64,000 nucleotides of DNA from JABFRJ01 sp963847145. GTDB lineage: Bacteria; Pseudomonadota; Alphaproteobacteria; Rhizobiales; Hyphomicrobiaceae. A program made the translations under genes and the position numbers. Where the stretch lies: contig CAWJYN010000004.1 of the NCBI GenBank assembly GCA_963847145.1, positions 434,001-498,000 on the forward strand. Reading direction: 5' to 3'. The notes beneath the pieces were generated by a model. The model was not told where the DNA came from. It made no database searches and saw nothing but the letters and a program-made list of their open reading frames with translations. Below, one piece after another: positions 17,336 to 25,350 of this stretch (within the stretch, counting starts at the first letter, position 1; every line of letters starts with the position of its first letter).

Positions 17336-17722
17336 TCAGCCGCACGCAGCCTTCGCCTTTGCGACGCGCGCAGTCTCGTTGTCGCGGCAGGCCTGCTTGG
17401 CGGCGCTGTCCGAGATGGTGCGGCAGCTGGCAAGCTTGGACGAGTTCACCCGCACGCAAATGCCGCGGCGGATGTCGGCGGCAGCGGCCAAGCCGGTGCT
17501 GGCCGGCAAATTGATCTCGCCGAGCGCCTTGCCTGATTTGCCCCGGTAGAGGAGCTTGTCGTTGCCGGCGAGCACACCGCCGTCGCGCAATTGCTTTTCG
17601 ACACCAGCACGCTCCGCGTCGCTCAGCTGCAGCCAGCGCGGGTCGTTGATGACGTAGTCCTCGGCGTGCGCGAGGCGTGGGAGGGCGAGCAGCAGCGCCC
17701 CAAGTGCGATCGCTTTCAGCAT
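17336..17722 (-). CDS. Small exported protein, function unknown
   Basis: A 128-residue protein with a clear signal peptide (MLKAIALGALLLALPRLAHA, cleaved before EDYV). The mature part is polar, with four cysteines in its second half (CVRV, ASCRT, QACR and the C-terminal AACG) that could form two disulfides in the periplasm. A strong GAGGAG Shine-Dalgarno precedes ATG 17722, which decides the start over a longer frame. It begins 32 bases after the TIR-DUF805 gene and is the last member of that leftward cluster. I do not recognise the family. Confidence 0.7.
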   Translation of the reverse strand: MLKAIALGALLLALPRLAHAEDYVINDPRWLQLSDAERAGVEKQLRDGGVLAGNDKLLYRGKSGKALGEINLPASTGLAAAADIRRGICVRVNSSKLASCRTISDSAAKQACRDNETARVAKAKAACG

Positions 17723-17754
17723 AAGCTTTACTCCTCTCGTCAACGGATCGGGCG

Positions 17755-18660
17755 TCACACAGCGTGCGCCACAAACCGTGTTCCTTTGAGCGTTCCCAGA
17801 ACGAAAATCAAAATCAGGCACACCAGCGATAAGGCGCCCGCCTCAGACGTCCAGCCGAGCAGATCAAACGCCACTTGGGCCACGGCCGCTGCGAGCACGG
17901 GTGCAAACAATGTGAAACCGTGTCCGAGGTCCTTGATCCGCTTGTAGGCCAGTGCCAGCGCCGGCCACCACACCCACAAGGTCCCGAGCTGTAACAGGAG
18001 CTTGGTCTGCTTTGGCAAATCTCCGGGGTCGCTGAAGCCGCGCGAGATCGGGACGCCGGAAATGGCGAGCAAACCTGCCATAATGGCGAATTGCACAACC
18101 GTGATGATCAACAGGCCGATCCAGTACTGCTTGCGGCCGATTGCGCCCTTGAACGAGAACAGCAGCTTCAGCACATCCTGTTCGAGATCGACCGAGCGGC
18201 CCAGCACGCCCAGCACCTTCGTGCCGAGCGCATCGGCGTCAGTGTTGAAATTCTCGTGGGTCAGCCGCATGGCGTTGCGGACGGCGAGCGGCTTCAATGG
18301 CTCGGGAAGTTCCGCGGCACTTGGCATACGCGCGTTGTCGGTCAGAACGGGGATCACGGTGATCTTGCGCGCGAGCGCGGCAACGATCTCCTGGCGCACC
18401 ACATCGTTGGGATCGTCGATCCGCCGTTTGCCGGTGGCGTCCACTGCGAGCCATTGCGGCCCGATCATCACCAGGCAGACTTTGCAGGTATCCAACTGGC
18501 GATGCAGCGCCATGGTGTAGTCGGTGCCAGCCGCAATGGCCTCGACGTCCATGAAGACGTCCACTTCCGCGAGATAGCGCGGCGCCAACCGCGTGTACAA
18601 GCGCGCAGTGACGTGCTGGGTGTCGGCGCGGCGGTAGGAGACGAAGACAGGTGAGGACAT
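17755..18660 (-). CDS. TIR domain fused to DUF805 membrane domain
   Basis: A 301-residue protein. Residues 1-150 are a TIR domain: PVFVSYRRAD, VFMDVEAIAAGTDY, CLVMIGPQWL, RRIDDPNDVVRQEI, VIPVLTDNARMP. Glu91 in VVRQEI sits where NADase TIR domains place their catalytic glutamate. Residues ~167-300 are a DUF805-like four-helix membrane domain, with FKGAIGRKQYW at its start and YKRIKDLGHGF between helices. The TIR domain should therefore be tethered on the cytosolic face of the inner membrane. Bacterial TIR domains act in NAD+ hydrolysis, signalling or protein contact; which applies here is unknown. The start is ATG 18660, since the longer frame to 18753 overlaps the upstream gene. It lies 58 bases after a ClpP-like gene. 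Confidence 0.85.
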   Translation of the reverse strand: MSSPVFVSYRRADTQHVTARLYTRLAPRYLAEVDVFMDVEAIAAGTDYTMALHRQLDTCKVCLVMIGPQWLAVDATGKRRIDDPNDVVRQEIVAALARKITVIPVLTDNARMPSAAELPEPLKPLAVRNAMRLTHENFNTDADALGTKVLGVLGRSVDLEQDVLKLLFSFKGAIGRKQYWIGLLIITVVQFAIMAGLLAISGVPISRGFSDPGDLPKQTKLLLQLGTLWVWWPALALAYKRIKDLGHGFTLFAPVLAAAVAQVAFDLLGWTSEAGALSLVCLILIFVLGTLKGTRFVAHAV

Positions 18661-18718
18661 GGGGGCCGGGTGGGTGTGCGTCGAGAGGTGCTCGGGTGAT
18701 GGGAGGTGTGGGGAAAAG

Positions 18719-20254
18719 CTATTTCCAGTTGGGGGGACGGTCGAAGAAGTCACGGCCCTCAGCCCGCCCGCCCCAGGGGTTCGTCCCGCCCAATTGCGCC
18801 AGCGGTGTAGCCGCCGGCAGCATCTTCCATGGGCGCAAGTGAAAGCCGCTGTAGGTGTGTATCAAATTTTCCTGCGGATGGTACCTTTCAAGCTGTAGCA
18901 ACGAACGCTGCTCCTTGACTTTTCCAGACACGATCTGGATCTGCAAATCGAGTAACTTCTGCGCGCTGAAGGTCGCGCGGATGTCGCAATCCGATCGGCC
19001 GTTTATGTTCTGCATCTCAAATATTTGAACCAAGAGATTTGGGTCATTCGCCTTGGACGGTTTATCGAGCCAGCGGTCCGGTTCTCTCGCCGGCTTCGAC
19101 TGTTTTTCCGCGATTTTCGGCGGTGGCCAAATCGTCTGAAACCCCTGGTGGTGTCGCAGAGTTTCCGTGCCACTTGCGCCCATAATAAGACTGATCATGG
19201 CATTGGACCTGAAGCCATTGGCTAAGTCGGTCCTCGCCTTGCCCTGCACGCGGGTACGCTTGTAGTCTTCCATGCATTCCCCATTTGTGGAGTTCATGCA
19301 TTGTATGGCGGCGACGTTGGTGCATGCAAAGGCCAGCAAGGAACCGGTCAATCGAGGGGGCGGCGCGATCCCGTAAATCTCGATGTTCGAGGACATCGCC
19401 GCTGAAACGCTGTCAACGAACAAGACTTCGTGGTTTGGGACAGTCATGAAGGCCATGACGACACCCTGGGGCATGCGTTCGCCAGCCTCACCTACAAAAC
19501 GAAGCGCGCGCTCAATCGTGTCGTCGAGCTTATCGGGTGCAGCGCCGGGCTTACGCAGGCTCCCTGCCTTGTCGGGGGCAGGACCGAAAATCACCTCACG
19601 CATGCGCTCAAGCGCGTCGCCATAGGCTTTCTGGACTTCCTGTGCAACTTGTTCTGGCGTCAGGCCTTGCGCCCTGCTCGCCGGAAAATTCAGCACAGGG
19701 GCATGAAATCCAAGCCTCCCGCGATAGTGCAGGAAGCGACCAGCGGCCTCATCATCATACCCGCTTATCCTATCGCGCGGCGCGGCACTCATGAAGATGA
19801 TCGAGCAGGCTGAGATGCAGTCGGCGCCGTCCTCCACCACCATCGTCCAGTAGCTATGGAACAGTTTGCTGATTTTTAGTGCCTCACGCAAATCTCCACC
19901 AGGCGAGGACAGGCACAGCGCAAAATAGTCATCCTTGGGCTTGCCGGAGAGGTCATGGGGTTTTTTGTAGGGCTTTGCCTCGGTGTAAAAACTCTCAACC
20001 TGCGGCGCGAGCCGCTCTGCATCGCCTTTGTCATTGGGATCATCAGGGTCCTTGCCCCAGATCACGCCGTCCAGCCGCGCGTTGCAGACGGGCTTAAAGA
20101 ATAGCTCTGCGGGATTGTTGCGCACCTCGGCATTGAGGATCGTGAACTGGACGTTGGCCGTTGCCGGTGGCGATGATGCGATCGCGTGCAGCAGTGTGAC
20201 CACGAATACAGCGAACAACGGCAAGCGATAGGAAACGAACACGGGTGCGTACAT
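18719..20254 (-). CDS. Secreted ClpP-fold-like serine hydrolase (COG3904-type), copy B
   Basis: A 511-residue exported protein, paralogous to copy A. After an unusual N terminus (MYAPVFVSYR) comes a hydrophobic signal (LPLFAVFVVTLLHAIASS), then VQFTILNAEVRNNPAELFF. The ClpP/SppA-like core has the oxyanion strand CLSSPGGDL near residue 115, the putative nucleophile Ser148 in CISACSIIFM and His184 in GRLGFHAP. The C-terminal half has paired cysteines and ends RPPNWK, as in copy A. The first ten residues match the start of the downstream TIR gene (MSSPVFVSYR), which suggests a recombination fusion. It lies 60 bases after copy A. Substrate unknown. Confidence 0.8.
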   Translation of the reverse strand: MYAPVFVSYRLPLFAVFVVTLLHAIASSPPATANVQFTILNAEVRNNPAELFFKPVCNARLDGVIWGKDPDDPNDKGDAERLAPQVESFYTEAKPYKKPHDLSGKPKDDYFALCLSSPGGDLREALKISKLFHSYWTMVVEDGADCISACSIIFMSAAPRDRISGYDDEAAGRFLHYRGRLGFHAPVLNFPASRAQGLTPEQVAQEVQKAYGDALERMREVIFGPAPDKAGSLRKPGAAPDKLDDTIERALRFVGEAGERMPQGVVMAFMTVPNHEVLFVDSVSAAMSSNIEIYGIAPPPRLTGSLLAFACTNVAAIQCMNSTNGECMEDYKRTRVQGKARTDLANGFRSNAMISLIMGASGTETLRHHQGFQTIWPPPKIAEKQSKPAREPDRWLDKPSKANDPNLLVQIFEMQNINGRSDCDIRATFSAQKLLDLQIQIVSGKVKEQRSLLQLERYHPQENLIHTYSGFHLRPWKMLPAATPLAQLGGTNPWGGRAEGRDFFDRPPNWK

Positions 20255-20314
20255 GGGGCCTGCTCGCTTTGTGTCGATGGTCGCTCTCAGGTGATCTGCT
20301 GCGTTGCGGAAGTG

Positions 20315-21778
20315 CTATTTCCAGTTCGGCGGACGGCTGAAGAAGTTGCCGCTCTCGACCATCTTGCCCCACAGGTCCGGCATGTTGAGCAATGTGAGAT
20401 CGGCGGACAGCGGCAGCATGCGCCAAGGCCGCAGATGGTAACGGCTGATGTTGCCTGGTGCGAACTCGGGAAACGCCAGCGGCGTTACGAGCACGCGCTG
20501 GCCGGGCACTTTGAAGGCCACGAGATCAAGATGCAGGGTCTCGACGCGATCGCCGCGCCACGTGGCTCGAACGTCGCAAACCGAATGATCGGCTTCGTTG
20601 ACGTATTCAAAGGCTTCCGCATATGTTTCTGGATTGGCGCCAGTCGCGGCCGCGATTTGGGCTTTTGGCACCAACGGCCCATTGGGCCGATACTTGCTGA
20701 TGCCGATGTCTTGCTGCAGTGTCGAGGCGTAAAGCGCTGTCAGATTGAATGTCAATTGCAAGTTACGAGCGAGTTCGAAATCGGTTGGTTTCGTGATGCC
20801 CTGCGCTGATAGTTGCGGCAGCCAATCTATACACTCGTTGTTTGGACTGTAGAGGCATCGCACAGTGGCGACATTGATACAGGCCGTCGTCAGCAGACCG
20901 CTCGAAAGCGCGGGCGGCGGATCGAAACCATAGACCTCTATGCCCCAACTCATGGCTTCGAACAGGCTGGTGATGCGGAACATGCCCTCATTCGGGACCG
21001 TGAGGAAACTCATGAGCAGATCGGGTGGCATCGCATTCGCACGCTGACCGGAGCCCAGGAACGTTTTCCACCCCAACTCGTCGCGCCGGTCATCGGGGAA
21101 GGCGACTGCGCGCATGCGCTGCAGCGCATTGCGGTAGGATTGCTTAACTTCCTTCACCATCTGCTTCGGCGACAAGCCCTTGGCTTGTGACTCTGTGAAG
21201 TTTAATTCCGGACCATGGAACCCGAGCCTGCCGCGAAAGTGGAGAAAGCGGCCAGGAGCTAACTCAGAATAAAGAAAGACGCGATCGCGTGGCGCGGCAC
21301 TCATGAACACGACAGCGCAGGCGGATTCGCAAATGGCACCATCCTCCACCACCATCGTCCAGCCGCTGAAGAGTTTGCCGATTTTCACGGCCTCTGGCAG
21401 ATCGCCGCCTGGCGACGAGAGGCACAGCACTAAAAACTCACCACCCTTCATCTGGCCATAAGTGCCCCCTTCTTGTAGAAACGCGTTGAGTTCCACCGCG
21501 AGCTTGGCAGCGTCGCCCTGGTCCTTTGGATCGCGTGGGTCGGGTCCCCAAATCACACCTTCCAGCCGCGCGTTACAGACCGGTTTGAAAAAAAGCTCCG
21601 AGGGATTGTTGCGGGCCTCGGGGTAGAGGATTGTGAACTGGGCACTGGCGGTTGCTGGCATTGGCGCTGCGACGGCGAACAGCAACCCGGCTAAGAGTGC
21701 GGCGTGTGCCCAAGCGTGTGTAAACGCTCTTGCAAGACGGCTGCGTGCGCTGAAACGGGCGGTGCTGGGTATCGACAT
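20315..21778 (-). CDS. Secreted ClpP-fold-like serine hydrolase (COG3904-type), copy A
   Basis: A 487-residue protein with a conventional signal peptide (hydrophobic core about residues 26-40, cleavage near PATASA). The core contains CLSSPGGDLPEA near residue 120, the putative nucleophile Ser152 in CESACAVVFMSAAPRDR and the putative general base His188 in GRLGFHGP, matching the layout of ClpP/SppA relatives grouped in COG3904. The C-terminal ~250 residues are specific to this pair and end SRPPNWK. A strong GGGGAGG Shine-Dalgarno precedes ATG 21778, while the two genes downstream have weak sites, so this gene probably leads a four-gene transcript. Proteolytic activity is inferred from motifs only. 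Confidence 0.8.
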   Translation of the reverse strand: MSIPSTARFSARSRLARAFTHAWAHAALLAGLLFAVAAPMPATASAQFTILYPEARNNPSELFFKPVCNARLEGVIWGPDPRDPKDQGDAAKLAVELNAFLQEGGTYGQMKGGEFLVLCLSSPGGDLPEAVKIGKLFSGWTMVVEDGAICESACAVVFMSAAPRDRVFLYSELAPGRFLHFRGRLGFHGPELNFTESQAKGLSPKQMVKEVKQSYRNALQRMRAVAFPDDRRDELGWKTFLGSGQRANAMPPDLLMSFLTVPNEGMFRITSLFEAMSWGIEVYGFDPPPALSSGLLTTACINVATVRCLYSPNNECIDWLPQLSAQGITKPTDFELARNLQLTFNLTALYASTLQQDIGISKYRPNGPLVPKAQIAAATGANPETYAEAFEYVNEADHSVCDVRATWRGDRVETLHLDLVAFKVPGQRVLVTPLAFPEFAPGNISRYHLRPWRMLPLSADLTLLNMPDLWGKMVESGNFFSRPPNWK

Positions 21779-22291
21779 AATGGCCTCCCCGGTGCAAGCG
21801 CCAGCCAGCGTGTGCGGTCCAATTTGGCGGACGCGGGGCCGGCGAGATCGAAATTCTGCGCTTGCGCTGCTGACAAAATTCTTGAAGCGAATGGCCTGTC
21901 GTTTTCATCCGTGCCGTCATCATCGACTGCAACAGCGGCAACTGTCCGCGGAACAGCAATCGGCGGCGACGCATACTGACCTTTGCAGCTAACGGCAGAC
22001 GTAAATCGAAAGCAAGCGCGAAAAGATCGGGCGATCAGCTTGGTCGCCACGCATACAGGCCACCGGCTGCCGCGCTTAACCTTAAGCATGTCGCAGGTGG
22101 TTAAATTTGGCCGTCAACAGAGTTAATTCATTTGCCGGGCCGGAGAGTGGGCTCTGGCGCGTTTCGGGTGGTTTTGGCTACCCTCCCCTAGGCCTGCACA
22201 ATCGAAGGGCTCTGACAGCCTTCCCTGTGCGTTCCGGGGCCCTTTTGAGGTATCAGTCTCGCCCCGCTCTCCGGCAATGCTCCAAAACACG
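21779..22291. other. Intergenic region upstream of the ClpP-like/TIR cluster
   Basis: About 510 bases with no supportable gene. It must hold the leftward promoter of the ClpP-like/TIR cluster. On the minus strand a TTGACG lies near 22111-22116, but no good -10 follows at normal spacing. A small palindrome GCTTAA-CC-TTAAGC lies at 22074-22087. Open frames here are shadows without family resemblance. Confidence 0.5.
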
Positions 22292-22320
22292 AAAAAGGCG
22301 TCCCGGTTGCCCGGAACGCC
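22292..22320 (-). terminator. Rho-independent terminator of the DUF937 gene
   Basis: On the minus strand, GGCGTTCCGG and CCGGGACGCC pair at nine of ten positions around a GCAA loop and are followed by TTTTT. It lies 32 bases past the DUF937 stop. A second hairpin, AACGGCG-AAA-CGCCGTT then TTTT (22335-22353), overlaps the stop codon itself. Together they isolate the DUF937 gene from the cluster to its left. Confidence 0.85.
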
Positions 22321-22351
22321 CTGAAAACACAGTTAAAACGGCGTTTCGCCG

Positions 22352-23542
22352 TTAACCTTTCGCCAGCGCCTTGACGCGCTCCATCACCTGCTCCAGCACC
22401 GGCTTGACGACGTCGGATGCGCCCGGCGCTTTCAGTGCGGTGAGGATCAGGCCTTCGAGGCCCGGTGCGAAGCCTTGGAAGACGCCAGCCAAGCTCTTGC
22501 GGCTGTCGGCAGGCATCTTGTCGGCGAAGTCTTTGATCTCTCCAAGCGCACTGACCTGCTCGCGCAGCTTCGGCAGGTTGGCGGTCGCCGAGGCGCCGTC
22601 TTTGATGTTGCCGACGCTGGTTTTTAGGCCTTCGTAGACCGACGACGCGCGCGCGCCGACATCGACGTTGTTGTAGACGATCTTGGCGACCGGCGGGATC
22701 ACCGGGCTGCGGCTGCTCTGCCAGAGATTGTAGCCGATCATCAACGCTGCAATGGCCGCCAGATATGGCAGATACTTGCTAAGCCCGCTGGCCGGCGCGG
22801 ATGGCACCGCTGGGGTATAGCTGGCTGCAGCCCGGCCAGCATCCTGCACACGCGAAGCCGTCGCGCTGGCCGTCTGTGATGCGGTCTGCGCGGCCTGCGT
22901 CGCCGTCGATGCGGCGCCCGCCATGGCCGACTTGGCAGCAGCGCCAACACCAGCGGCCGCTGCTGTCGCCATCGAGCCCACCGACGGTGCCGATGGCATG
23001 ACGCTGTCGAGCAGGCCGGTGCCCTTCAGCAGATCGCCGAAGCCCTTGGGCAGCGCCGCCGCGATGTTGTCCTTCTGGCCGGCCAGCATGTTGGCCAGGC
23101 CGCCCGCATCCAGGCCGCTGGATTTCTGCTGCTGCGCCAACGTGCCGAGCGCGACCGGCGCCAGCATGCCGAGCAGGCTGGAGCTGGCGGCTTCCGGTAC
23201 GCCGGCGAACTTGCCGACTGCGCCGGCAAGCGCGCCCGCCGTCGAATTGCCAAACAGCGAGTTCAGCGCGCTGGTACCGCCACTGATGAGGCTTGCCTGG
23301 TTGCTGCCGCCGATCATATCACCGAGGCTGCCGAGCATGCTCGGGCTCTGCTGGCCGAGCAGTCCAGTCAGTACGCCAAGCCCGGAGGGCTGCGCGGCTT
23401 TACCAGCGATGCCACCAAAGATGGCCGGAATGGCCGCCGTGACTGCCATCTGCGCGATCGTGGGGTTGATGCCGAGTGCGCTGGCGATCCGGCCGATGAT
23501 GGCCGGCGTCAGCATGTTCATGGCGAGCGAAACGATATTCAT
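22352..23542 (-). CDS. DUF937 family protein
   Basis: A 396-residue protein. The N-terminal ~150 residues match the DUF937/YidB-like pattern (MNIVSLAMNMLTPAIIGRIASALGI, then AIPAIFGGIAGKA and glycine-rich LTGLLGQQSP...LGSLGDMIGG). An alanine-rich linker follows, then one membrane helix near residue 270 (LPYLAAIAALMIGYNLW) and a helical C-terminal domain. The function of DUF937 proteins is unknown. ATG 23542 gives the family N terminus; a longer frame to 23731 adds unrelated sequence. It shares strand and neighbourhood with the DUF533 gene upstream, 378 bases away. Confidence 0.75.
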   Translation of the reverse strand: MNIVSLAMNMLTPAIIGRIASALGINPTIAQMAVTAAIPAIFGGIAGKAAQPSGLGVLTGLLGQQSPSMLGSLGDMIGGSNQASLISGGTSALNSLFGNSTAGALAGAVGKFAGVPEAASSSLLGMLAPVALGTLAQQQKSSGLDAGGLANMLAGQKDNIAAALPKGFGDLLKGTGLLDSVMPSAPSVGSMATAAAAGVGAAAKSAMAGAASTATQAAQTASQTASATASRVQDAGRAAASYTPAVPSAPASGLSKYLPYLAAIAALMIGYNLWQSSRSPVIPPVAKIVYNNVDVGARASSVYEGLKTSVGNIKDGASATANLPKLREQVSALGEIKDFADKMPADSRKSLAGVFQGFAPGLEGLILTALKAPGASDVVKPVLEQVMERVKALAKG

Positions 23543-23920
23543 GGATGACCTCGAGACGGTGACAAAAGTTACGGACAAAAGTTGCGTGCAGGCGTTGGCG
23601 TGAGGGATCTCGGGCGGAGGGATCGTCGATGTTTTGGCACCACGATCAGCCGCCGGCTTGGTATAGCGATCACTATGGGGCACGGCGAATGTGCCTAACC
23701 CAAGGCAGCAGCCCAGGTTATGGGGCACCACATCGGGCGTCTGTGGATCGGGCGTATTGGGCTCAGTCCTCGGCCACCACGTTACTCAGTGGCCGTCGGA
23801 ATTCAAGCACAATGTCGGCGGCGGCGCCCATAAACGGCTTTGAATCCCGCCTTGAGCCGCGCCTTGCCTCACCACTGGAAGCAAAGCGCGACCGTCTGGC
23901 GGCTATCTGGCGGCCGTCAC
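23543..23920. other. Intergenic region between the DUF533 and DUF937 genes
   Basis: 378 bases without a gene I can support. The plus-strand frame at 23629-23997 has no family features and runs into the DUF533 gene. The region probably holds the promoter of the DUF937 gene, but I see no consensus boxes. Confidence 0.4.
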
Positions 23921-25153
23921 TCAGGCAGACCCGCGGGCCGCCGCGTCGATGTGCTGGGCAAGCTGGCCGTCGATGCCAAGCCCATTGGCGAGATTGACCA
24001 GGAAGTCGTTGTTTTCCTGGCTATCGAGCTCCACCGCGATCCGTGCCGCCGTGAACACTTGCACCGCTTCCTGCTCGGTCTTCACACCGGCGACAAGGTC
24101 TTCGATGGTCGCTGGCCGGTTCAGTTCGCGCGCCACGAATTCCTCGGCATGGGCATCCATGCCCGCCTGCTTGAGGCTGCCGAAGATCTTTTCCTGTTCC
24201 TTTTGATCGACGCGGCCATCGGCAGCGGCCGCTGAGATCATGGCGCGGATATAAAGCAGCGCGCTGTCGTTGGTCACGGCGGCGGTCTCGTAGCCCGAGC
24301 CGCGCGGTGCTTCGGCGAGATTGGGGTCTTGGGCAGCGGCGATCAGCGGCTTGCCGGCCTGGTAGTTCTGCAGCGCCTTGTAGGCGAGGCCGCCTATCAG
24401 CGCGAGCGAGCCGATCTTCAGCGCCTTACCAGCCAATGAGCGCCCTGCCTTGGTGCCAAGCACGACGGCACCGAGGCCACCGGCAGCAGCACCGGCACCC
24501 ATCTGGTTTTTGGCAACCCAGTCTTTGATCTGCGCCATGATTTCGTCGGGCGACTGGCCGGTTGCGCCTTGCGTCGCGCCGCGCATATGGCCTGACGCGC
24601 CGGTCGCATCATCGATGCGCCGCGCACCTTCCGAAACACCTGCTTTGGCCTGACCGAACACTTGGCCGAGAATGTCGGCGAGACCACCGCCAGCGCCGCC
24701 AGCTGCACCCTTGGCGCCGCCAGCAGCGCCACCGATCTGCTCCTGCAACTTGCGCAACATGTCAGCGATACCGCCATCGCCAGCACCGGACGCATCGGCA
24801 TGCTGGCCACCGCGCTGGGCGGGGGCGCCGCCTTGCTGCTGACCACCTTGGCTCTGGCCCAGCACCTTGCCGAGCAGATCTCCCAGCGAACCGGCTTCGT
24901 GGCCGGCCTGCGGTGCCTGTTGCCGTTGCTGCGGCGCGGCTTGCCCACTGCCACCGAGCTTACCGAGAATGTCGGCGAGGCTGCCGCCACCGCCCTGTTG
25001 GCCGCCCTGCGCCTGGCCCCCTTGGCCCTGCCCCAACACCTTGCCGAGCAGGTCGCCAAGGCCACCCAAGCCGCCTGCATCGGCGTGCTGCGGTGGTGGT
25101 GCTGGCTGCGCGCCCTTCATCAGCATTTCGAGAAGCTTCTTGGCGTCGAACAT
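23921..25153 (-). CDS. DUF533/TerB-like membrane protein with glycine-rich repeats
   Basis: A 410-residue protein. The C-terminal half (about 210-410) is a DUF533 (YebE-like) domain: a membrane-proximal glycine-rich helix (GLGAVVLGTKAGRSLAGKALKIGSLALIGGLAYKAL), then an acidic helical TerB-like domain with ISAAAADGRVDQKEQEKIF. The N-terminal half is low complexity with four spaced copies of a short amphipathic motif, (S/G)L(A/G)D(I/L)LG(K/Q), separated by Gly/Gln/Ala-rich spacers. The start is ATG 25153 with GGAG eight bases before it; a GTG at 25162 is possible. Function unknown. Confidence 0.75.
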   Translation of the reverse strand: MFDAKKLLEMLMKGAQPAPPPQHADAGGLGGLGDLLGKVLGQGQGGQAQGGQQGGGGSLADILGKLGGSGQAAPQQRQQAPQAGHEAGSLGDLLGKVLGQSQGGQQQGGAPAQRGGQHADASGAGDGGIADMLRKLQEQIGGAAGGAKGAAGGAGGGLADILGQVFGQAKAGVSEGARRIDDATGASGHMRGATQGATGQSPDEIMAQIKDWVAKNQMGAGAAAGGLGAVVLGTKAGRSLAGKALKIGSLALIGGLAYKALQNYQAGKPLIAAAQDPNLAEAPRGSGYETAAVTNDSALLYIRAMISAAAADGRVDQKEQEKIFGSLKQAGMDAHAEEFVARELNRPATIEDLVAGVKTEQEAVQVFTAARIAVELDSQENNDFLVNLANGLGIDGQLAQHIDAAARGSA

Positions 25154-25350
25154 GGGGGGCACTCCGTTGACGGCGCCTGGCGCCGCAAAGGGACCATAGA
25201 CGCACCACTAGCTAAGTCGTCAGCGTACCGGCGAATGCCGACTACAGCAACCGAAGACTAAAGGCGGGGGTGCCACCAAATTGTGGTAGGCGGATGACTG
25301 AAGTCTGCAAGCCGCCAATGCAATCCAACGCATTCCAGTTCAATGCAGCT

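Noticed and set aside
18661..18753. 31 extra N-terminal codons for the TIR protein
   Set aside because: They overlap the conserved C terminus of the upstream ClpP-like gene; the TIR fold begins at ATG 18660.
21633..21992. A 119-residue plus-strand frame opposite the ClpP-like copy A start
   Set aside because: Mostly antisense to the signal-peptide region of copy A, with no supporting motif or ribosome-binding site.
23629..23997. A 122-residue plus-strand frame
   Set aside because: Compositionally noise-like, no family resemblance, and it overlaps the DUF533 gene on the other strand.
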